Made by a program: the position numbers and the translations under genes. This document shows positions 1 through 7,643 of a DNA stretch of 42,825 nt, one piece after another. Below the pieces are notes generated by a model, which worked only from the letters and a program-made list of their open reading frames with translations, was not told the DNA's origin and made no database searches. Each line of letters opens with the position of its first letter. Positions within the stretch are counted from its first letter, which is position 1. This DNA is from Geminicoccaceae bacterium (GTDB taxonomy: Bacteria; Pseudomonadota; Alphaproteobacteria; Geminicoccales; Geminicoccaceae), in contig JANQNY010000067.1 of the NCBI GenBank assembly GCA_028279345.1, forward strand, positions 1 through 42,825, written 5' to 3'.

Positions 1-87
1 GCGGCGCGCCGCTTCGGCCGACCGCGGACAGAAGCATGACCCCATGACGGCACCTGTGCCCTTACGCTCTTGACCAACACGCCCCGA

Positions 88-726
88 CTACAGAAGGCAT
101 TCGTCGCGGAGCCGCCCGGTCAGGCTCTCGACGAAGCCGTTCTGCATCGGCTTGCCCGGGGCAATGTAATGCCAGCCGACGCACTGCTCCTGTTGCCAGC
201 GGAGGATGGCGTGGGACGTGAGCCCGGGCCGTAACACATCGGGAAGTTGGCTGGACGGGAGGTCATGGCCGCCTGCGCAGCCCTTACATGAGGCGTAGCA
301 GGCTTCCATGACGACCAGGACGCGGAAGCGCCGACCGTCGGTGAGCACGTCGGACGCGAGGTCGAGGCTCCAGCGCTCGTTCGGCCGCATCGGCAGGCCG
401 AGCGGCGCCCGCGTGCCGAGCGCGCGTTTGCGCCCGCCGCGCTTGCGAACGGTCAGCCGCTCCTCGCGGTAGAGGCGGAACAGGCGTTTATGGTTCACCT
501 CGAAGCCTTTGCGACGGAGCAGGATCAGCAGGCGGCGATAGCCGAACCGGCGCCGCTCGGATGCCAGCTCACGCAACCGCCGGCGTAGAGCCGAGTCGTC
601 GGGGCGACGCGAGCGGTAGCGATAGGTCTTCGGATCCAAGCCGACGAGCGTGCAGGCCCGTCGCTGCGAGTAGCTCTTCGCAGAGATCGCCCAGCTCACG
701 GCGTTCCTCCTCGCCCCGGGCGTCAG
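88..726 (-). pseudogene. IS3-family transposase OrfB, internally deleted and truncated
   Basis: This is the catalytic (DDE) half of the transposase. The HTH_21-like region is readable ([20 protein letters not shown]), then [19 protein letters not shown], which carries the first catalytic Asp in the WSLD motif. After [10 protein letters not shown] the sequence loses the family pattern and picks it up again at [12 protein letters not shown], so the stretch with the second catalytic Asp (normally IVSDNGTE) is missing or scrambled. The frame keeps [14 protein letters not shown] with the catalytic Glu and stops after GRLRDECLL; the normal C-terminal 50-60 residues are absent. With one acidic residue lost and the tail missing it should be inactive. 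Confidence 0.78.
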
Positions 727-989
727 AAGTTCTTTCCGAGCATCTCGCGCAGCGTCGCCACGTCGAGCAGCTGCTCGGCGAGGAGCTTCTTCAGCTTGCG
801 GTTCTCCTCTTCGAGCGCCTTCAGCCGCTTTGCGTCCGAGACCTCGAGGCCGCCGTACTTCGACCGCCACGTGTCGAACGTCGCGTCGCTGATCACGTGC
901 TTGCGGCAGACCTCCGCCACCGGCAGCCCCGCCTGACGCTCCTTCAGCACCGCGATGATCTGCTCCTCGCTGAACCTGCTCTTCCGCAT
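723..989 (-). CDS. IS3-family transposase OrfA (helix-turn-helix subunit)
   Basis: This 88-residue protein is the DNA-binding partner of an IS3 transposase. It begins [16 protein letters not shown], the standard IS407-type OrfA opening, followed by a helix-turn-helix around residues 15-45 ([20 protein letters not shown]) and a leucine-rich coiled coil from about residue 52 ([19 protein letters not shown]) that ends LREMLGKNF. The start at 989 was chosen because family homology begins exactly there; the frame is open further upstream but that part lacks homology. OrfB lies in the -1 frame relative to this gene, the arrangement used for programmed -1 frameshifting in IS3 elements. OrfA looks intact while OrfB is not, so the element should not move by itself. 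Confidence 0.82.
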   Translation of the reverse strand: MRKSRFSEEQIIAVLKERQAGLPVAEVCRKHVISDATFDTWRSKYGGLEVSDAKRLKALEEENRKLKKLLAEQLLDVATLREMLGKNF

Positions 990-1053
990 CGTCCGTCTCC
1001 TCAATCGACGGACCCCAACTACGAAACGGGGGCATTCCGGGGGGGCAAGGTCA

Positions 1054-1426
1054 CGGCTGATGCAGAAAAGCTGCATCATGATGTTGCGCCGCTTCGGGTT
1101 CCTGTCCAGCGGCAACTGTGATAGCTGCTAACGGTGCCGCAATTCGAAATATTTCCAGCCAGCAAGCGCCCTATCGCCGCGGCTGCTGCACATTTGTCAA
1201 ATTAATTTGAAAGAAGGGTATATTCGTCCAACTTATCTCTGTTTTACGGCTTCATCTATTCCGGCTCAGTGCTGAACATCACAATTCATACCGGCAGCGG
1301 TGCATTGTGCAAATGCACGTCCTCCTCTTCAAGCAATGATGCGTTCTCAGCATGATCCCCGCCATGAGATGACGACGGCCGCGGATTGGTTACGTCATCT
1401 CCCAAACAAACCGCGGAGATGCAACC
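1054..1426. other. Intergenic stretch upstream of the RTX gene
   Basis: No gene is supported here. From about 1139 to 1260 the DNA is clearly richer in A+T than its surroundings, which suits a promoter region for the RTX gene at 1427. It contains the palindrome described at 1197-1210. Short open frames within it show no recognisable protein and no convincing ribosome binding site. Confidence 0.5.
1194..1224 (+). promoter_or_regulatory. Weak promoter candidate with a 14-bp palindrome
   Basis: A TTGTCA box (1194-1199) and a TATATT box (1219-1224) are separated by 19 bp, longer than the ideal 17. The perfect palindrome TCAAATTAATTTGA (1197-1210) overlaps the -35 box and spacer, so a dimeric regulator could act here. 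It lies about 200 bp upstream of the RTX start. Sequence pattern only. Confidence 0.3.
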
Positions 1427-2857
1427 ATGTTTGTTCCAGTGATTGGTCACAACGGCGCAGATATTCTCGACGATCAGAATATCGGTGTCTCGATCTTCGC
1501 CCTTGGCGGCGACGATACGATCTATGCGCATGCAACCGACTTGAGCTTCGTGCCGCAACCATGGGGCGGCGTGTTGCCGACCTACGCCATCGACTTCATC
1601 GACGGCGGCGCCGGCGACGACATGCTGAGCTACATCTACGCCGTCACCGGCGTCGACGTCGATCTCGATGCCGGCACGGGCTACCGCATCGGCAATAGCG
1701 GTAACTACGCCCCAGACCTGATCACCAACATCGAGAATCTCATCGGCAGCGACTTCGACGACATCCTGCACGGTGACAACAACGGCAACTACATCCACGG
1801 CCGGTTCGGCGACGATGAGATCGACGGTCATGGCGGCGCTGATCTGCTCGTCGGCGGTGGCGGCGAGGACACGCTCTTCGGCGGTGCTGGTGGCGATACG
1901 CTTTGGGGCGACGATGACGACGACGAGCTCCACGGCGAGACCGGCGACGACACCCTAGAAGGCGGCGACGGCGACGACGAGCTTTTCGGCGGCTCGGGCG
2001 ACGACACGCTCGAGGGCGGCGACGGCGATGACGTCCTCGATCCCGGCGCCAGCAACGTCGCCGGCACGGACACCGTGATCGGCGGCGCCGGCATCGACAC
2101 CATCGACTTCCGTTCCCACGGCTTCAGTGTCGACGTCGACATGATGGCCGGCACGGCGACCTCGGGCATCGCCAATGTGAATTTCTCCGGCATCGAGAAC
2201 GTCACCACCAGCATCGGCAACGACACGGTGGTGGGCGACAATGCCGCCAACCACATCCAAACTGGCGAGGGTAACGACACGGTCGACGCGCTCGGCGGCG
2301 ACGACACGATCTGGAGCGCGCTGGGCAACGACATCGTCAACGCCGGCGCCGGCGACGACACCGTCTCCGCGGCCGGCGGCAACGACACCGTGTCGGGCGG
2401 CGACGGCGAGGACAACATCATCGGCGCCTCGGGCAACGACGTCCTGCGTGGCAACGACGACAACGACACCATCGACGCCGGCGTCGGCAACGACTGGCTG
2501 TTCGGCGGCAAGGGCGTCAACGACCTGACCACCGGGCTCGGCTTCGACGTCATCGCCTACGAGGTCGGCGAGATTGGCTTCGACATCATCAGCGACTTCG
2601 ATCTTAGCCAGGACCGCTTCAGCTTCGAGAACGGCGTCCTCGTGTCTGGTCCAAGCGTCGATCTGGAGGATGTCCTCGAGGCCTACGCCTTCAACGGCTC
2701 CACGTTCCTCATGGCCGACCTCGAAGGCACTGGCTGGCGCACGATCGCGCGCCTCGACGGTGTCGATGAAGGCAACCTCCAGGCCGCCATCGAGGACGAG
2801 AGCATCCTCTTCGAGGCCCAGGTCGTCCTCGAAGGTCCGGATTTTTTCTTCGGCTGA
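1427..2857 (+). CDS. RTX-type calcium-binding secreted protein
   Basis: A 476-residue acidic protein built mainly of glycine/aspartate-rich nonapeptide repeats (GGxGxDxLx), the calcium-binding beta-roll of type I-secreted RTX proteins. The repeats form two blocks, about residues 135-205 (GGGGEDTLFGGAGGDTLWG and following) and about 285-365 (GGDDTIWSALGNDIVNAGAG and following). The N-terminal 130 residues hold a degenerate unit (GGAGDDMLSYIYA). No protease HExxH or other catalytic domain is visible. The C-terminal 100 residues (IISDFDLSQDRFSFENG, ending FFFG) resemble RTX tails that carry the uncleaved type I export signal. There is no N-terminal signal peptide. ATG 1427 has GGAG 8 nt upstream. 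No type I ABC exporter or fusion gene lies nearby, so export would rely on a system elsewhere. The partner or target is unknown. Confidence 0.85.
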   Translation: MFVPVIGHNGADILDDQNIGVSIFALGGDDTIYAHATDLSFVPQPWGGVLPTYAIDFIDGGAGDDMLSYIYAVTGVDVDLDAGTGYRIGNSGNYAPDLITNIENLIGSDFDDILHGDNNGNYIHGRFGDDEIDGHGGADLLVGGGGEDTLFGGAGGDTLWGDDDDDELHGETGDDTLEGGDGDDELFGGSGDDTLEGGDGDDVLDPGASNVAGTDTVIGGAGIDTIDFRSHGFSVDVDMMAGTATSGIANVNFSGIENVTTSIGNDTVVGDNAANHIQTGEGNDTVDALGGDDTIWSALGNDIVNAGAGDDTVSAAGGNDTVSGGDGEDNIIGASGNDVLRGNDDNDTIDAGVGNDWLFGGKGVNDLTTGLGFDVIAYEVGEIGFDIISDFDLSQDRFSFENGVLVSGPSVDLEDVLEAYAFNGSTFLMADLEGTGWRTIARLDGVDEGNLQAAIEDESILFEAQVVLEGPDFFFG

Positions 2858-2865
2858 CCGCTCTC

Positions 2866-2885
2866 GGGGCGCGGCGGCGCGCCCC
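2866..2885 (+). terminator. GC hairpin after the RTX gene
   Basis: GGGGCGCG-GCGG-CGCGCCCC forms a perfect 8-bp stem with a 4-base loop, starting 9 bp after the RTX stop codon. There is no T-run afterwards, so it may be a weak or Rho-assisted terminator, or simply a 3' stability hairpin. Confidence 0.45.
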
Positions 2886-2894
2886 ACCCCTTCA

Positions 2895-3698
2895 GGTTCC
2901 GTTGCAGGAACGGCGGCTCGGTTGCAGGAAAGTCTGCTCGGCGTGATGGTTTGGCTCTGGCGATCGGAGGCGGGCCATGTCGGTGTTCAGGCGGCGGCAT
3001 TTCGCCGGTGAGGTGATTCTTTGGGCGGTGCGTTGGTACTGTCGCCACGGCATCAGCTACCGCGAACTCGAGGAGATGCTGGCCGAGCGTGGTGTCGAGG
3101 TCGACCACACCACCCTCTGTCGCGGGGTGCAGCGTTACGCGCCCGAGTTCGACAAGCGGCTCGCCTGGTATCGGCGGCGGATCTCGTTCTTCTGGCGGGT
3201 CGACGAGACCTATGTGCGGGTCAAGAGCCGCTCGAAGTACCTCTACCGCGCCATCGACCAGGACGGCGCCACGCTCGATTTCTGGCTCACTAATCGGCGC
3301 AACACCGAGGCGGCCAAGCGCTTTCTCAAGTCGGCGCTAAAGCGCTCGCGGGATTGGCCGCCGCGGACGATCAACACCGACAAGAACACGGCCTACAGCG
3401 GCGCCATCGCCGCGCTGAAGAAGGAGGGCATGATCCCGACCGATCTCGAGCATCGCCAGATCAAGGTCCTCAACCACCGGCTCGAGGGCGACCACGGCAA
3501 ACCCAAGACGCCTGAACCGGCCGACGCTCGGCTTCCAGTTGATGCGGATGTTCAAGAAGGGGGAGTTCCGGCTTTGGATCGAGGCCGTCGGCAGGAACGG
3601 CGAGGTCGCGTTCATCCACCGTGTCTTCGGCCTCGCAACCTGACTCGACCCTAGCGATTGGCCGTCTCACGTCCCACCGCCGGGTTTGCGACAAAGCC
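2895..3698 (+). mobile_element. IS6-family element, inactivated
   Basis: The left end GGTTCCGTTGCAGG (2895-2908) and the complement of the right end (3685-3698, read inward as GGCTTTGTCGCAAA) share the IS6-type terminal pattern GG-TT/CT-GT-GCA, and they enclose the transposase pseudogene. The span of 804 bp is normal for IS6 (about 750-900 bp). The motif gttgcaggaa is repeated at 2901-2910 and 2921-2930. The 8-bp flanks (ccccttca left, atccgccg right) differ, so no target duplication remains. The right end coincides with the break in the exonuclease III gene. Confidence 0.65.
2977..3643 (+). pseudogene. IS6-family DDE transposase, frameshifted
   Basis: The N-terminus (FRRRHFAGEVILWAVRWYC, then YRELEEMLAERGVEVDHTT) and the catalytic core (WRVDETYVRVK with the first Asp, NTDKNTAYSGA with the second, and NHRLEGDHGK with the catalytic region) match IS6/IS26-type transposases. 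Near 3507 a one-base change shifts the frame: the open frame runs into nonsense and ends at 3654, while the family-like tail (RPTLGFQLMRMFKKGEF to AFIHRVFGLAT) continues in the next frame and stops at 3643. The usual segment between the two GF(Q/K) motifs (about 13 residues, AYATIKGFE-like) is missing, which suggests a small deletion. Two independent lesions make an active product unlikely. Confidence 0.82.
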
Positions 3699-3973
3699 AT
3701 CCGCCGCGCCTGTTCGTCCTCGGGCTCGCCGTCAAGTCGGTTGATGACATTGCCCATCTCGCCCTTGGCGGCTATGGCGACGCCGTCGCGCTGCGGCTCG
3801 CCGAAGATCGCGACGCTGAAGCCGGCCTCCTCGAATGCGGCGACCGGGAACTGCGCGTTGGCAACGTTGGTTTCCTGCAGCAGTACGACGTCAATCCCGT
3901 TCTTCTCGGTCCACGCAAGCACCTGATCTTGGCGCTTGCGGATCGAGTTCACGTTCCACGTAGCGATCCTCAA
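3699..3973 (-). pseudogene. xth: Exodeoxyribonuclease III N-terminal fragment, cut by IS6
   Basis: The fragment begins with a TTG start and the typical opening RIATWNVNSIRKRQDQVL, followed by the metal-binding Glu motif VVLLQETNV and FPVAAFEEAGF, DGVAIAAKGE. These match the first ~92 residues of exonuclease III (xth), an apurinic/apyrimidinic endonuclease of about 260 residues used in base-excision repair. Homology stops at EDEQARRM, exactly where the right end of the IS6 element begins. The catalytic His and Asp near the C-terminus are lost and are not found elsewhere in the window. A frame stays open into the IS but is not meaningful. Confidence 0.82.
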
Positions 3974-4076
3974 TCGTTGTTTCCGCGTTTGGAAGGAGAA
4001 CGCCTAGCACGCCGCTGATATCGCACCCAACGCCGACGGCGGACGCAGTGCAGCTAGGTCAACGCCGCTCCGGGCG

Positions 4077-4559
4077 CTATGGAGACCGCCGCGACGGCGC
4101 ACGCCGCCTCGGCTTGGGCCGTGCGCTCCTTCCGGCAACGGCAGCCGGGTCTTCCGCTGCAGCGATCATCGCTGCCGCGAGACCGTCGAAGCCCTTCTGC
4201 CACGCCGCTGCCATTTCGGGAGTGAAGTCCGGGCCGAGTTCTTGCTCGAGGGTCCAAAGGAGGGTCTCGCCGAGGAGCGCATAGTGCTCGGGCTGCGCAC
4301 CGTACCCGACGTGGCGCTGCCCCAGATCCCGCACCAGGGATTGCAGCGTGTCTTGATCGTGGAGCTGCGCGACGATGGAGCCGAGTGTGCTCATCATCTT
4401 CACGGTCTGCTTGTCGATGTCGCCACCGAATAGCGGCCGCAGGTCCGGCGCGAGCTCGAACAGATGGTCGTAGAAGGCGAGTGCGGAGTGCTCCGCCTGC
4501 TGGGTGAGCCGGCGCACACTGGTCCGCAGCAAGTCGATCTCGTCGACCGTCAAACGCAT
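4077..4559 (-). CDS. Single-domain bacterial hemoglobin (Vitreoscilla-type)
   Basis: A 160-residue heme globin of the flavohemoglobin/VHb type without a reductase domain. It has the B10 Tyr (Y30 in ALAFYDHLF), the CD1 Phe (F44 in LRPLF) and the proximal F8 His (H83 in LGQRHVGYG), followed by the family motif PEHYALLGETLLWTLE. Such globins bind O2 and NO and act in oxygen delivery or NO detoxification in the cytoplasm. The last ~25 residues are Arg/Pro/Ala-rich and not part of the globin fold. ATG 4559 follows the LysR stop codon after 3 bases, so the two genes are almost certainly one transcript. Regulation by the upstream LysR protein is likely but inferred. Confidence 0.87.
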   Translation of the reverse strand: MRLTVDEIDLLRTSVRRLTQQAEHSALAFYDHLFELAPDLRPLFGGDIDKQTVKMMSTLGSIVAQLHDQDTLQSLVRDLGQRHVGYGAQPEHYALLGETLLWTLEQELGPDFTPEMAAAWQKGFDGLAAAMIAAAEDPAAVAGRSARPKPRRRAPSRRSP

Positions 4560-4562
4560 CCA

Positions 4563-5441
4563 CTAGGTCTCCACCGCGTCCGCGGCCCTGGGCGCGCCGA
4601 ACGCCTCCTCGAATGTCGCGCGCAGCGCCTGCATGACTACCTGAACGCGCGCGGTCTGGATTGTGTCCGGATGCGCGTGCAGGTGGAGCGCCCGCTCGAG
4701 GTCGGGCGGGCCTGAGCCTAGCCGGACCAGCGTCGGGTCGCGCTCGGCAAGCCGCATGGGCAGGAGTCCTTTACCCAATCCCGCCCGTATCCCGGCCTGC
4801 AGCAGCGACGAGTCGGTGGCCGTGAGCTTGAGATGCTCATCGGGCTTGCGCGTGCGCTGGATCCACCGTGACAGCTCCCGCCGGGGCGCTTCGTCGTCCC
4901 AGAAAGAGACCCAATCGAGGCCTTCCGGATCGGCGTCACGCGACGCATAGACCGCGTAGGCGACCTCGCCGAGCCGCATGGCGAACTCGCCTTCGTGCGG
5001 TGGAAGCTCGAACCAGAGCGCCACCGCGGCCTCACTCCGGGCGAGACTCCGCCAGCGCGAGCCCGCGATCATGCGCACTTCGAGCTTCGGATGCGCCGCC
5101 ATCAGCGGCGGCAGTGTGACTGAGGCAACCTGCATGAGCGTCCAGGGATTGCCGATCAAGCGGACCAAGCCGGCCGGTCCGTGATCACCCGTTGCGACAT
5201 CCTCCTGCAGCCGCTCCGCGCGTCCCTCGATCTCCAGCGCGCGGGCGATGACCCGCTCGCCCACCTCGGTGGGCGTGAAGCCCGTCTTCGAGCGAACGAA
5301 CATGAGCGCTCCCAGATCCGCCTCGAGGGCCGAGATGCGGCGGCTCGCCGTCGACTGATCGATGCCCAGTACGTGCGCCGCGCCGGTCAGTGAGCCGGCG
5401 CGGCTGATCGCCAGCAGTACCTTGAGATCATCCCAATTCAT
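4563..5441 (-). CDS. LysR-family transcriptional regulator
   Basis: A 292-residue protein with an N-terminal winged helix-turn-helix (residues about 3-62: DDLKVLLAISRAGSLTGAA, DQSTASRRISALEADLG, then LFVR-type wing and GFTPTEVGERV), the standard LysR opening. The remainder is the effector-binding domain. Unlike many LysR genes it is not divergent from a recognisable target: the 480 bp upstream hold no gene, so the original divergent partner may have been lost to nearby insertions. It is instead followed at 3 bp by the globin gene. The effector is unknown. Confidence 0.88.
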   Translation of the reverse strand: MNWDDLKVLLAISRAGSLTGAAHVLGIDQSTASRRISALEADLGALMFVRSKTGFTPTEVGERVIARALEIEGRAERLQEDVATGDHGPAGLVRLIGNPWTLMQVASVTLPPLMAAHPKLEVRMIAGSRWRSLARSEAAVALWFELPPHEGEFAMRLGEVAYAVYASRDADPEGLDWVSFWDDEAPRRELSRWIQRTRKPDEHLKLTATDSSLLQAGIRAGLGKGLLPMRLAERDPTLVRLGSGPPDLERALHLHAHPDTIQTARVQVVMQALRATFEEAFGAPRAADAVET

Positions 5442-5919
5442 GGTCGAGCGAACGAGCGGCCTCGTGGCAACGAGCTCCCAGATTGCGTTCGGATGGCCCG
5501 GTTTGTCCAGGCAGCATCACGGCCGGCACGTCGCCGACCGACGCCGGCGGGCATGCCTTCGGCGCGGATATCCGCGTTCGCCGCCGGTTCATCCGCGTTT
5601 GGAACGTGCCCAGCTTCAATCGAGCGCGCTTGCCGGCTCCCCGGGTCGCTATCCCAAGAGACAGTGCTCCTGCGGGACCGGCGTCTGTCGGTTCCGCCGT
5701 CGCGCCAGCGACGACGCGATCACGCAGACCGCCCGGAGTCCAGGCGCCGCCCGCAGAGGGCGGGCGGCGCGAGGTAGCAATGCCTCGGCGCCCGCAGCGA
5801 GGCCGCGAGCGCTTCTATCAGGTGATCATCGCGTCCGCTGGGTCGAGCAGGGTTCAGACGCCGTTCGGTGTGTCCTCGAAGAGGTCCTTCATCGCAGCTT
5901 CGAGTCCGTTCGCTCCGGT
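5442..5919. other. Non-coding stretch upstream of lysR
   Basis: Several frames are open on both strands because of the high GC content, but none shows a family resemblance, a usable ribosome binding site or a domain. It probably represents the eroded former neighbour of lysR. Confidence 0.45.
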
Positions 5920-6315
5920 CTACTCGGGCGCGACGATGCGCCCATCGCCGAGGTTCAACGCGAGCGCACTGTTGGTAGGGCCGTTGCGGTCGGGGGTGAG
6001 GACTCCGCCGTCGTCAAGGTTGGAGATCGCCTCGATGAGTGCGAAGAACGCGTCTTGGTTCTGGATCTTGCTGCCTTCGAGCCGCTGGTTGCCATCAGCA
6101 AGTGGACCATCGCCGGAGAACCCCAGGAAGTCACCGCTCCCTTTGCCAAACTCGATGACACGGTCGACGTCGGCGCCCTTGTCGCCCGGGTTCTCCTCGC
6201 GGGTCAGCTCCCGAAGCGTGTCGATGCCGCCCGTATCGCCGTTTATGGCCTCATTGTCGAAGTCCAAGGCGTCGCCGGGACCTATAAAGAACCGGTCGTT
6301 GCGCCCGTCGCAACT
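5920..6315 (-). pseudogene. RTX-like protein C-terminal remnant
   Basis: Read on the minus strand from about 6315, the frame gives NDRFFIGPGDALDFDNEAI, then DTGGIDTLRELT, ADVDRVIEFGKGSGDFLGF, and near the end ALALNLGDGRIVAPE. Patterns such as NDRFF, GGIDTL and DRVIEF-G-DFLGF recall the repeat edge and C-terminal part of RTX/calcium-binding secreted proteins, though no clean nonapeptide run survives. The 5' part is missing at the point where an IS5-type transposase tail begins on the opposite strand (about 6303), suggesting truncation by an insertion. It could instead be an unrelated acidic protein; identification is tentative. Confidence 0.4.
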
Positions 6316-6683
6316 GTCGCCGCGGCAAGGCCCGCCGCGCGCGGGTCCGCGTGGCCGTCGAGCACGTCTTCGCCGTGCAGAAGCGCCGCTTGGGGTTGGT
6401 CATCCGCACCGTCGGCAAGGCTCGCGCCGAAGCCAAGCTCGGCCTCGCCAACCTCGTCACCAACATGCTCAGGCTCACATGGTTTGGTACCCCAGCGGTG
6501 CCCGGACAGCCGAAGCCGCCTCCGCAGCGCCGGAAGAAGCCGCGATCACCCTTGCTGCATCAGCCCCAGGCAAATCAGTGCCTGCGCTCAACCTATCAAC
6601 CCTCCAGTCGCCCCGAGATCCCGCCACAAAATGCGCTCTTCGAGGGGCCCGCGCGACCCGGTGTCCGCGTGGGGTCGATTTGA
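6303..6683 (+). pseudogene. IS5-family transposase, C-terminal tail only
   Basis: About 60 residues (KARRARVRVAVEHVFAVQK, then RRLGLVIRTVGKARAEAKLG and LANLVTNMLRLTW) match the C-terminus of IS5-group transposases, including the catalytic Glu in VEHVF. Homology spans roughly 6325-6485. The frame then stays open to the stop at 6683 with Pro/Arg-rich sequence typical of out-of-family read-through. The N-terminal two thirds with the two catalytic Asp residues are absent. It is a relic left by a rearrangement that also truncated the RTX-like gene. Confidence 0.7.
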
Positions 6684-6752
6684 CCAAGAACAAGCTCTTG
6701 CAGCAGCAATAACGGTGTGATTCACTTTGTCTTGTTCTAGGAGACGAAGTCG

Positions 6753-7605
6753 ATGAAGGGGGCCACCTACAGTCGAGCAGGTGGCGCTTTTCTACGAGTT
6801 CTCGCTCGACGCACAGGTGCCAACGGATCAGCTGGTGCGCGCGCTCGACCGGGCGGTCGATCTGGGCGGGGTGCGGCAGCACCTCGAGCCCTGCTACAGC
6901 CCCATAGGACGGCCGTCGGTCGATCCCGAACTCATGATCCGTATGCTGACGGATCATGTTCTTGCCGGCTGGGCCTCGACGGCGCGGTCCCTGATCATTC
7001 GACGTTCTCCAAGAACCGGCATGGCCGCTGACCTGTTGCGCCACGTCTTCGGGACGACCGTGCAGCGTTGCCGCGACCAGGGCTTGGTCGGCGGCGAAGA
7101 TTCTGCCGTGAACGGCAGCCTGAGCAGGGCCGATGCGATTGGTCGGAACGGCATCCCAGCCGCGGCCGGGCTGCCGGCTGACACCTCGCCCAGTCGCGCC
7201 GTTCGCGAGTATCTGGCGGTCCTCGCCGACGCGGCGTTCGGTGCGGCGACCGAGGTTCCGCCGAACTTCGTGTCGCCTTCGGATCCGGCGGCGCGCTGGA
7301 CCGCCGCCCACGGTGGGCCGGGTGTCTTCGCCTAAACCATCCACTATCTCGTCGATCTCGACCACGCGGTGATTGTCGATGTCGAAACCACCACGCCGAT
7401 CCGTCAGGCGGAGGTCGGCGCCGCCAAGCAGATGGTCGAACGGAACCAAGCGCTCTTTAGGCTCTACCCCGAGCGTTTCGTCGGCGACGCCGGCTACGGC
7501 GCGGCCGAGATGCTCGGGTGGCTGGTCGACGAGCAGGGGATCGAGCCGCACATCCCGGTCCTCGACAAGACCTGGCGGCCGGGTGAGGTTGAGCTAGTGG
7601 AGTGA
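6753..7605 (+). pseudogene. IS1182-family transposase, multiply disrupted
   Basis: Family motifs are spread over two frames: VEQVALFYEFSLDAQVP, RPSVDPELMIRMLT, then in another frame CRLGLDGAVPDHSTFSKNR, back to DLLRHVFGTTVQRC, SRAVREYLAVLADAAFG, FVSPSDPAARWTAAHGG, a TAA stop (7333-7335), and DLDHAVIVDVE, GDAGYGAAEMLGWLVDEQG. The likely ATG (6753, after GGAG) is out of frame with the body, so there are at least three frameshifts, one nonsense codon and a deletion of about 20 residues after MIRMLT. It ends at LDKTWRPGEVELVE, about half the normal ~480-residue length. Confidence 0.85.
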
Positions 7606-7643
7606 CGCCAAGTGCGGCGCGGTCACATTAGATGGAGAGACAC

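Larger units (their letters stand above)
71..1053 (-). mobile_element. IS3-family (IS407-like) element remnant
   Basis: The element carries orfA and a broken orfB on the minus strand. The likely upstream end is near 1053, where the minus strand reads TGACCTTGCCCCC, the TG-starting terminus usual for IS3. At the other end, position 71 reads TGACCAACACGCCCCG on the plus strand, which matches about 11 of 18 positions of the first end. The distance between them (about 980 bp) is short for an IS407-type element (about 1.2 kb), in line with deletions inside orfB. Four bases outside each proposed end (ctct and cggc) do not match, so no target duplication is seen. The family call is firm; the exact ends are tentative. 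Confidence 0.55.

Noticed and set aside
1427..2857. The repeated GGCGACGGCGACGAC-type units taken as a DNA repeat or CRISPR-like array
   Set aside because: The repeats are codons for RTX nonapeptides in one uninterrupted frame; there are no spacers.
1828..2887. Long open frames on the strand opposite the RTX gene
   Set aside because: They are mirror images of the repetitive GGxGxD coding sequence, with Val/Asp or Ser/Pro-rich composition and no domains.
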